DNA of 64,000 nucleotides from Branchiostoma floridae (taxonomy: Eukaryota; Chordata; Leptocardii; Amphioxiformes; Branchiostomatidae), in NCBI RefSeq assembly GCF_000003815.2, contig NC_049989.1, positions 22,905,737-22,969,736 of the forward strand. The letters are read 5' to 3'. The translations under genes and the position numbers were made by a program. The notes beneath the pieces are model-generated. The model ran no database searches, was not told where the DNA came from, and saw only the letters and a list, made by a program, of their open reading frames with translations. This document shows positions 30,526 through 42,500 of the stretch, piece by piece (position 1 is the stretch's first letter; each line of letters begins with the position of its first letter).

Positions 30526-33500
30526 GCAGTGCTGCTCGCCGCACTCGCTGTAGCCGGACGTGCCGTCGATGGTGCGTAGAGCTGAAACCCGAGAACGTCG
30601 GCCGCGAACGACACGGCGGTGAAGTCCCTGGGGAGGGCGTCCTCGAGCATGTTGGTGCCCTGCTCGCTGTCGTACGGCCCGAGCTCCGAGCTGCCGCCTT
30701 CCGGGTTCATCCCGACCAGCGTGGTGAGGAACTCTGCCAGCTCCGCCTCCGTCATGTGCTCACCTGGACAAGTGGATAGGGAGATGGTGAGTTATACGGG
30801 ACAGGTAATTAATATGGTAAAGGCAGTCCCATTGTCTTTTTGTGCTCACCTATACAGGTGGGGAGGGCTTGGTATTGTGAGGCGGAGTCCATCCCTCTCC
30901 TTCTACCGCCTTTTACTTCCCAAACCCAATCCAGATGCCCACTGTACACCCAAGGGAGTTAGCAAAATTGTCTAAAGTGCCTCCAAAGAATATATGTAAC
31001 AGCATCTATTCTGGAATTCCAGGAATCGGACCCATGACTATAACTGCCGCGCAAAGCAGAACCAATCAGCATTGCCCCGAGATAGGTAACACATGGTCAG
31101 CAAATTTTGGCTACATAAAATTGATAAAAATAAACATTCAAACATACCTTTGCTCTGCAGCAGATCCAAAAGGCTGCCCCTGTCGATGGCAGGTCCATCC
31201 TCTGTGTCCATTCCCAGAATTTCAAAAGCTTTTTGCAGATCCAGCGGTGACAGGCCGAATGCAGGGCGGTGGTTGATGTACACTGCAGAACAATGTCAGC
31301 ATGTTATAAAGTAGGATGAACAAGTTGAGATAGCAGACTTCTGGAAGAACACTGAAACAGACACCCACAAATACTGGAAGCAAAATACAAAACAACGCAT
31401 ACTTCACTTCTTTGGAAAGAAAACTTTAAGTTCTCATAACCAGTGGAAAGTCATTCAGTACTTAGGACAAATAAGAGCTTTTGGCTGAAACTCAGACATA
31501 CTCACTGCAGTCATACAAATTCACACACAAGCATACACATACAGACACACACACATACCAACACGCACACAGACACACACATACACAAGAATACATAGGC
31601 AGACACACACTGACATGTTGTAATGCTTTCATAAAAAGTGGAAGGCCATTCAGCACTAAGGACAAGGGGGTTGCAGATAAAATTTACTGCAAACACACAC
31701 ACACATATATGCACTCACAGACAGACAGGTGACTTAGATACAACACACTACCACCGATAAACCCGACAGTTGTGACCTACATCTGATGAAGTCTCCCAGG
31801 TCGATGTGAGTGACGTACTGTCCCGTCTCCACGTATTTACTGAACTTCACTTCATTCAGCATGTCGTCAATCTGTAAACAGGAACACACACATGTATGTA
31901 GACAACATCTAAAATAAAATTTTGATTCCCTTTTCAACATATAAGAAAGTAAAATGTCAGCAGAACTTAAAACGCAAACCTTAACTACAAACATTCTGTA
32001 GCTAACTTCAGAATTTTGAACAACCGTTTTACTTTTTTTCTGATGCTATAAATGTGGAGAATAATGCATACTAGTAACTTAGTGTACAATAGTACCTTTC
32101 TGTATTTCTTAGTAAACCAAATTTTGGATGCACAAAGGTGCATCATGACATTTTTCACAATAGACAGTAATTTGAGAGTTTAGGTGAGTCTGATCGCGTA
32201 AGAAAGTGACCTCTGACCTCTTGCTCTGTTGGGTAGAAGCCGAGCGCCCTCATGACGTACGGGACCTCCGACAGCGGGATGGTGGTCGACACCTCGCGGT
32301 CTATCGTTGCATCCACACCTTGGCTGGGGGGGACAAATGGTTTGAGAGGTCTTAATTGTGCAAATGCTACCTAATATTTTTAAATAAAATGTACAAAAGT
32401 CTGCAATATTGATAATGTTAATTAAGCATTGAGGATTGAAGTGAATTGTACTCCTCTGCATAAACCTACCTACCTAGTCCCTTGACCTCCAGGTCGTTGG
32501 GGGGGACAAGGCAGCCATAAACACTACCTGGCAATGTTTGCTTTAGGTTTGGTGGTCCGATTATTTTCTCGTTAGACCAGGCATAGAAATCCTATCTATG
32601 AAAATCATCATTGTCTACTGTAACTATTGAGTGGGAAATTGTCAACAGTCAAATTTAGATACAGTGCCCGGTACTGTGTCAAAGTTTTACTGTACAAAAT
32701 TTTAGGAGCTGCAGCTTTCATTTGATTTGCATGGTGGTGCTTTTGAGAAATGCCCTGAAACAGCCATTTGCCGGAAAAGGTTAGACTAACCCGGGAGCCT
32801 CAGCTCCCCCCCCTACTTTTGCCCCTCGCGGGGTCATTTGGGGGTATCCTATGCAGATGCAGATCCAGGTAAACATTATTTAAGTACAATTCAATCTCTA
32901 CAACTGAATAAAAACGGAGATTTACTTCCGGATGTTTTGAGTGACGACATCAATCACTCTTCTTCATTGCTATGTACAGATTTACAAACTTAAACTTTTA
33001 CTAGCTGCAGTTTTCATCTGATCTGCTAGGGCGCGCTGCAGCCCTACCTCCTGATTTGTGCATAGTAGAAGTAGTCCTCGAGTTCGCGGAAGAACTCGCC
33101 CTCCCGCCCGCCGTCCAGGAGACCGTAGAACGGGATCAGGTTCTCCCCTCCGAGACTGCACGCCGCGTCTAGGGACCTGCGGAGAAGACATTTATCATCA
33201 TCATCATCATCATCATAATCAGCCGTAGGGGCAGCACAACATGTTATGTTTAACTTGAAAGTTAGTCTGTGTTGGTAGAAGTTAAACTGTAATTTCCAAC
33301 ACAAAAATTGGACTCACCCAAATTTTCGACTGAACAGCACCATTATCTGCACTATAAGTGGATAGATATAAGGTTGCTGGAAGTCTATGGCGCCCACTGT
33401 CTGTGTTCAGGCATTTGCTGTTCAGTTGAAATTAGGGTGAGTTCAATTTTTTTGTTGGAAATTACAGTTTACCTCGTTCAATAACTTGTTATGCTTTCTC

Positions 33501-36500
33501 AATAGGCTTTTAGTCCCATGGCATCGTCTATATCCTCTCCAGGGCATGGTGAATGATGTAAATCACCGCGTGGCTGATACAACACGAAGGTTCGCCAGGC
33601 CTTCGTCAGGGTGACTTGTAGTAAATCACCAACTCTAGTGTGTTCTTTAGCATGCTTGAGGTGTGGCTCTCCCCAAACACGGGACTTACATTTTACGTCC
33701 TATCCGAGGGATGGCCCTAGCTGTAGCTAGGTACACATTTGCACCTGAGTGAGCCTGTTGGTCCACCAACTCTGCCCAGCTCTCCTCCTAGGGTGTGACC
33801 GACTACCAGGAATCACAAGAGGAACACATAGAATCACAGGTGTTGTACTTACTTGAGACTGACGCTCCACATGTGCGCGGTGCAGTCCTCTCCGCCAGCT
33901 GTGAAGACGTACTTCCCGTCGTACGAGCACGCCAGGTTCGCCACGCCCGTCGGGTGAGCGATCAGCGCCATGGCCTTGTGCGGGTTCCCGTCCGCTGGCA
34001 GGATGTGCAAGCCAACCTGGTTAATATTAATAAACAAATTTGGTTAATATTGATAAACCAACCTGGTTAATATTAATAGATCAATCTGGTTAATATTGAT
34101 AAACCAACCTAGTTAATATTAATAGATCAATCTGGTTAATATTGATAAACCAACCTAGTTAATATTGATAGATCAATCTGGTTAATATTGATAAACTAAC
34201 CTGGTCAATATTGATAAACCAGTCTGGTTGATATTGATAAACCAGTCTGGTTAATATTGATAAACCAGTCTGGTTAATATTGATAGATCAATCTGGTTAA
34301 TATTGATAAAGCAGTCTGGTTAATATTGATAAAGCAGTCTGGTTAATATTGATAAACCAGTCTGGTTGATATTGATAAACCAGTCTGGTTAATATTGATA
34401 AACCAGTCTGGTTAATATTGATAAACAAATCTGGTTGATATTGATAAACCAACCTTGTTAACATTGATAAACCATTCTGGTTAACATTGATAAACCATTC
34501 TGGGTAACATTGATAAACCAACCTGGTTAATATTGATAAACTAACCTAGTTAACATTGATAAACTAACCTAGTTAATATTGATAAACCAATCTGGTTGAT
34601 ATTGATAACCAACTTGGTGGATATTGATAAACCAATCTGGTTAATATTGATAAACCAATCTGGTTAATATTGATAGATCAATTTGGTTAATATTGATAAA
34701 CTAACCTGGGTAATATTGATAAAGCAGTCTGGTTAATATTGATAGATCAATCTGGTTAATGTTGATAAACTAACCTGGTTAATATTGATAAACCAGTCTG
34801 GTTAATATTGATAAACCAATCTGGTTAATATTGATAAACCAATCTGGTTAATATTGATAAACCAACCTGGTTAATATTGATAAACAAATCTGGTTGATAT
34901 TGATAAACCAACCTTGTTAACATTGATAAACCATTCTGGTTAACATTGATAAACCATTCTGGGTAACATTGATAAACCAACCTGGTTAATATTGATAAAC
35001 TAACCTAGTTAACATTGATAAACCAATCTGGTTAATATTGATAAACCAATCTGGTTAATATTGATAGATCAATCTGGTTAATATTGATAAACTAACCTGG
35101 TTAATATTGCTAAACCAACCTGGTTAATATTGCTAAACCAACCTGGTTAATTTTGATAAACCAACCTGGTTAATATTGATAAACTAACCTAGTTAATATT
35201 GATAAACTAACCTAGTTAATATTGATAAACCAATCTGGTTGACATTGATAACCAACTTGGTGGATATTGGTAAACCATCCTGGTTAACATTGATAAACCA
35301 ATTTGGTTAATATTGATAAATCAATTTGGTTAATGTTGATAAATGAATCTCAGGTTAATGAATGAATAGACTCTTTTTCTCAACCACTTTCACCAACGTT
35401 TCGGTGACCGTCTGTCACCTTCCTCAGGGCAATTCTGACTGGTTCACATTGTTAGCCTGGTATTCAGCCGTATTATAGCTGCCAAGCCTCTTCTGTCCTC
35501 TTTGTGAATACGTATTTACGAAGAGGACAAAAGAGACTCAGGAGCTATAATATGGCTGGATACCAGGCTAACACATTGTACCGCAGCTATAAGTGTCACT
35601 GTGAAGTGAAGGGATTGGTCAGCAGTATTGATCCTGAAGATGGCGACAGTGGTCTGTGTGTACTTTTGTGTTGGAAGAAAGTTAAGCATTGTACTATCCA
35701 GATTACTACCAACACAGATGAGCTTCCATGATAACCTGGTTAATATTAACAAATCAACTTGGTTAATTGTGATCAACAACAAACCTGGTTGATATCAACA
35801 AATCAGTCTAGTATATATTGAATTTTGTGGGCCCCGTCAGGAACCACCTTTCTAAAGTTGAGGGGGTTACCCGCCCATCTTAAGATGAAATAAACAAATA
35901 AATAAATGAATGAAGAGTGTAATTAACTAGCTCACCTTGTCAGTGGTGATGTAGGCCAGGTGTCTGTACTCAATGGGAGAGCCGGTGGTGGGGAGCACAG
36001 CAACCCTGTACAGGAACGGCAATGTACACATTGAATAACCTACAGCTTAATGTACACTTATATCTAAACATATATAAGAATAATATTAGGAAGTATTACC
36101 ATTTAGTTCAGCTTAGCTACATGTACAAAGAGGCTTCAATAAGTTCAAAGCCTGAGCACCAATCAAGAAATAAGCTGCACAACTCAAATTTCAGGACATG
36201 CCCATAGCTTGTCCAGAACATGAGATATTAAACTGGAAGTTCTGTACAGTAGAAGCCGCTAGGCAGCCCAAAATCTAATCATTTTGGGGTCTCAGCATCA
36301 AGACCCACCCACATAACTTCAGACATTTCCATCAATGCAATTTTGAGTTATCGAGTTGAGAGACACACAAATCTCTCAAATCTCTCACCGTCTTTTACCT
36401 CTGCAATGGAAGTCAGGTAGTACCCATGTTTACACTTTGGTGTAGTGAGGACAGTTGAGCAAGTGCCTTTCCCAAGAACACAACATTGCTAGCATTTGGA

Positions 36501-39500
36501 TTTGAACCTAGGATCTCTGGTTTCTGGGCCATTAACATCCTAGCCTGAGTACCATCCTCCGTAGTGACTGCTGGCTCAATACTTTTGCTTGTTAAAACCG
36601 CGGAGAAAGCGAAGCATTGAGCCAGCGGTTACACCGGAGGATGGTACTCAGGCTACAAACATCTTGCAGTTATGCCACAAGATTGAAAACATTACAGTAA
36701 GTCGGACATGTTGGTAACAAACAGACAAAAGACACCAACTTCTGCACGGGAGCCCCGTAGGTCGGTCCCAGCAGAGTCTTGCGGCACATCTTGGTGGTGG
36801 TGTTGTACAGCTTCAGCTTGAACTGGCTGTTAAAAAGAAAAAAAGAAATTAAAGTGATCTTTATCCAGTTTTACCTCACTGAAGAGCTCGTCTTCCATGT
36901 GGACAGGGAAGACAGACGCTATGTACAGTATTTACAGGTTCATTGCATTAGGGAAATTCCCCTAGCCTCTTTAAGACAAACGCAATGAACAGTGAACCAC
37001 GGCTTAGTGTCCCGTCCTGAGGATTGCAACCCTTTCTGGTAGTGTGCATGTTGGGTGAGCGACACAGCCAGAATCGAACTCACAGTTTCTAGTTCCAAAG
37101 GCAGGGCTGCTAACCACTAGACTACGCACACTACCTGCCTTATTGAACAAGTTGGACTAACCCAAATTTTCGACTAAACAGCGCCAGTCTTTGTCAAGGA
37201 ATGAACACTAATCCACTGCTGTTGTGACGTCATGTTATGCAGACAGAACACGTGACTCACGCAGTGGATCATACGTTGCAGGAAGTCTATGGCATCACAA
37301 AGACTGGTGCTGTTCAGTCAAAAATTAGGGTGAGTCCGATTTTTGTGTTGGATATTACATTTGTACAGTTTAACTAGTTCAATAACGACTTCTATGAACA
37401 CAGATGAAATTTCAAGTTAACACTCTCTACCTGTTGGCGGTGACGATGAAGCTCTCCTTGGTGACGGGCGGGTACCACGCCATGCAGGACGGAACGGCCG
37501 ACTGCTCGATACGGTCCTGACTCAACAGCCGAAGGTCGTCCTTCCCGCTGTTCACAAGGTCATACTCCACCTGGGGTAACAGGAATAATTCAATTCTTTT
37601 GTTATTGGGCTATTTTTGTGATCATTGTTTGGGCCGACTTCTCTCTCTTTTTACAGCCAGAGGCTGAATAGCAAGGAGCTCACAATATATATATAGGTGG
37701 GGCTAAATTGCAAGGGTCTGGAGCAGCTGCCATTCGGAACTAACTTAGGTGACAACAATACCACTCTGACAGTAATTGCCCCAGGTGTGGCCAAAAGGAC
37801 TGTAGGTTTTGAACCATTACACTGAGAAAGACCCCTACTCTTTCCAACAAGTGTGGTGGGTGCTGTAGTATTCTTGAGGTGTCACAGTGGTTCATTTAAT
37901 GCCTTAACATAGGCCCTGACTGAAGCTACACAATTTTCCACCTATAGTAAGTGAAGTCAAGACAGTCATGTTAAATACTTTCCTTAGGAATAAGGACCAG
38001 GAATAGAATTCAAAGCTTTTTTAATTATTAATAACCTTTAGCCGCCTTGTTACACAGTGTGAACCCAGCCTGTGCTAGAGGCGTGACCCACGTGGGTGTA
38101 CTCACCAAGACCCTGTCCCTACAAAGTGACCCCAGCCTGTGATAGAAGTATAACCCACGTGGGTGTACTCACCATGACCCTGTCCCTGCCCAGGGACAGC
38201 AGCCTGGGTTGGTTGGTGTCCAGCTCCATGCCGAACATGAGGGATTCGATGAGCTTGTAGTGGGCACGGTGGCGACCGAGGTAGACCCAGGCTTCCTCCT
38301 CTTGACCCCTCCCCGTCCGGAACACGGACACCGTGAAATCCGCATCCTGCGGTAAAACAGTACACAATCACACTAAAAATTTAACATCAAACATAAGATA
38401 TTACAATGGGCTAATATTATAACTACACAGTACGCAAATAGACTAAAACATTGAAAATCAGACATGATTTAGATACTATAACAGGCTATTGAAGTTAACT
38501 AGTGAACAATTTGAAAATCAAAGTTAGGTAGCATTAGTCTAGAGTTATAAGGACATCAGACCTGTTTTTAGCATTAATTTTTTGACATCCCACTCATTTT
38601 TTGGAGCACATGTTGCTTATTTTTCAAATCTGTCATAGCTTCAAGCTTAGAAAAATGCATTGTCATCAATCTCCTTTTTAAATTTATAGAGTTTAGATTG
38701 TTTGGACGGAAGGTGTGAAATTTTTGTCCGTCCTAACAAGCAAATGTCCATCCCAAGAAAGAGGGACGGGTACTGGAGACAGCCAAGCAAGACAACATCA
38801 TACATAATTTAGGTTTTGTTCTATACATGTCTGACCCTTACCTCTTCCCTCATGATGTCAATAAAAAGAAGATTTGATTTTTTCATCAATAAATAAACAA
38901 ACAAACAAACAAACAACCAGTACGACTTACGGCGGTGGCCAGGAAGTTGGAGTCGTGGGAGAAGCAGCAGTGAGTGACGGAGTCTCGTGCGTACCGGAAC
39001 GGCTCGCTGACCTCATCGTCCAGCGTTAGAGCGTCCAGCACGCGCACGCTGCCATCCATGAACCCGGCCGCTGTACAGCAAAGGAAAAGAGATGGTTATC
39101 ATGCTACGAGGGGCGGTCAATAAGTAATGCCCCTGACCCATTTCCCATAGCAGGAGATAAATGAAACTTGACACAGTTATTAGTCTTTCTCTATATAAGA
39201 ACCACCCAGAGTTATGAATTTCTCCCATTGTTTGATGCATCTCTGGACACCGTTTTTGTAGGACACCCCAGGTTGGTCCTCCATCAATGACAGAAGAGGG
39301 ACGACCATGTCTGGGAGCTGTTTCCACAGACTTCCGGCCATGTTTGAATTCACGATGCCAGCGTTTTATAAGGTCATATGATGGGGCATCATCACCATAA
39401 GTTTCTTTCATTTCATCAAAAGTCTCCTTGGTGTGCGTCCTTTCAAATACAAAACCCGGTTCACTGCGCGACACTCAACTGGCTCCATTTCACACCTGGC

Positions 39501-42500
39501 TTATTTCACACCCGACTCAGTTCAAACATCTTTAAATCAGAAACTACTATTAGTTCAGAACTGGTTTTTGCAGAAAAACTTATAGAGATATCAATCATTA
39601 CACATGCTAAATTTCATTTAGATCAGACAACTGGAAGTGGGTCAGAGACATTACTTATTGAACGCCCCTCGTAGTCTTGTTTAGCCTGGGTACCATCCGG
39701 ATAGTAGTTTGCTCCTATTTTCCTATCCATCTGGAGACCTGCACATTTAAACTGTTGGTGGTAACGTCAGTTAATGAGCGAAGTAAGGAATGGGTTCTAG
39801 AGCACTTGTTCGATGACAACAGGCCTCCCACGAGCAGGCGGAGGGCTTGTCCAGTGTTGGAACACAAGTTCGAACAAGTGCTTGAATCCATTCCATTATT
39901 CGCTCATGTGTACGGACCAATCAGCGCCTGCGTCCAAAATTTTGATGATTCCAGACGTTAAGATGGTCCGCATTCCCAGGCGGAAACACAGAGAAGCGAC
40001 TGTATATAGTGTATAATGAATGTCAGAGCTAGAAGTGACTATATATAGTATATAATGAACGCCGGAGCGAACTACTTTCCGGATGGTACTCAGGCTAAGT
40101 CTTGTTTGTCTGTAGGAGATGATGATGACCGAAGGCATCACGTCATCGTTTCGAGAACAGTGTGTCAGGCTGAGGCTGATACCACTGCGAGCTTTGAAGG
40201 CTCTGCCAGACATACTATATATTAGGTGGGTTATCATGCTAGTTGAGTTTAAGTTGCACATACATCAGTCTGTAAAAGATGCTTAGGGGTAGCGCCCATC
40301 TCCATTTCTGTAGCCCTTGGGCCACAAATTTGTGCAAGCCACTATAGAAGGGGGCTGGGAGAGTTTAACTCCCATACTCTTCCTCATCAGTGCCGAATGC
40401 TATAGGCAGAGGAAAGTAGCATGTACTATTTTTAAAGTGTTTGGTATGACTCTGTACCATGACTGCTGTACCATTCTAAGCGATACACAGGCACGATGTG
40501 TTCGACCGTAGCCTCTGGCAAACAACATTTCATTTTGTTTCGTTTCGTTTATTCGTTTTACCAGGTTACATCACTCAGGCTTCAGCACATTTCAAACACA
40601 TGCAGCATGAATGACTGTCATTTCTTTTATGATGGGTTGTGTGGCATCAATTTATACACTGTCGTACATCCTGCAGAAGAATAAATTATGTCTGATGAAG
40701 CTTTGAAATTCTTAATACCAGATACAACATTGCAGACGTCAACTACTTCCTGGGTTTCCCATAGTAACAGTCCACATAACTACAAAATTTATATAGGTTG
40801 TAGTGTTATACGTGCAATTGGTATCGGCCCAATCAGTCATAAGCATTAACATTTTTGCAAGTCATGCAATCTTGCACAGTGGTCTACATAATGATTGTAC
40901 ATATATTCAAAAGATGTGCATGCCGTGTTGCCCAGGGTAACAGCCCACGTAAGTCTCACTGAGCAAGCGCTGTCGTGATGCTCTGTGCTCTCACACAGAA
41001 TCAAACCCATCATGATCAGGTGCAGCCTCATTATTCTTATTATAGTTCTGATTAAAATTGATATTTAATGTTCAAGAAGGTGTATCACCGCCCAATATTT
41101 TATGAGTCCAAGTGACAAGTTTGGCAGGGTTGATTAGATTACTTCTTTGTGGACACTGTTTAGGCACAGCCTGTGTAATGATCATAAAATTATTGTAGTG
41201 TTATGTTGCTATGTTTTATCACCGTTGAAAATCAGTAAACAACTTCCAGTGATCATTTAGAGCACAGCACTTTTGAGACAAATTTTGCATTTTGCTGAAA
41301 TGAAATGTCGGCTTCCTAGTTTTGCCAAACCTTATTGCACTGCTGTACCAGCCCTTACATAGAGCACGGACTCACAAAATATTCGCAGAGTCTGACGTAT
41401 TTATCAGTAAACCCCATTTCAGAGACAGCCTTTCCCCTCTCTGACAAGCTGGAATTCAAACCAATAACTGTTAGATGTAAGTGTCCCTTAAATGGTAAAA
41501 TGATATTACTGTTGCTATGGTAACACCGACAAGAGATTATCCAGTAGCAGGCTGTTCTTAGTCTTATTGAATAATTGACCTTTCATATTTCCTAGATACA
41601 CAAACAAGGCTGGCAGTACAGTGGTATTTCTTGAAAGAGGGAGAAAAGTTAAAGGGCTGAATTTTCCCTTTGTCTGAACATGGAAAAGATTCCATTGCAA
41701 CATACATCAGCTTCAATAAACAGCTTGATTCTTTGGCAATCACAGAAGGGACTGTTTCAAATTCAAGATAATTCAACCTACATGTACACCATATTTGAAG
41801 TGCTTTACATGTTGCTGCAAGTGCTTTTTCACACGGGTATTGTACTGTACCATCCATAAACCCAGCATACACAAAAATGAAAAGGAATTATTGTTAATAT
41901 TTGCTGGCGGTTTAAGTACACCATTAAGACATTCTGCAGTACAGTACTGTGTGATTAAACATTATGTACTGTGGTTCAATATCTTCCTGGTGTCATTGAA
42001 CTTGCAGTGTAGAGGTCACTACTAAAACCAGGAAACAGCAACACCACAAACATCTCAACATTTAAAGTACTCTTGGAAAAGATAGATATTGAGAACAAGT
42101 TACATTTTGCTAAACTTTGAAGGGAAAATGATGTTGGCTAATCTCACATGATTGAGAAGTTCTTAAGGCTACGTCTAAGTCAGGGCTTTAGCCAGCTCGA
42201 AATTTTTTTCCGTCAGCCAATTACAATTGTCGCGAAAACCGCGAAAATCAATTAGAAGGACTGAACTGAGACCTTGAAAAACGGGTTTTAATGAGATTAT
42301 CGTATGCGAAAGGGTGCCGACACACATTGTCAACAATCATAACAATAGCAAAACAAACAGTGTGTGACTTTTACGGCCGTGGACAGCGTCCCCAAGCCGC
42401 CTGTAGCTTCCACCAAGGATTTTTGTCCGTCAAGGTTGACGGATTGGTTTTAAAATTTTTCCGTCAGACGCAGCAAATTTCCGTCAATTGATGGAAAAAC

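Noticed and set aside
34017-35350. CRISPR-like array
   Set aside because: Units are contiguous and degenerate with no unique spacers, and the setting is a eukaryotic intron.
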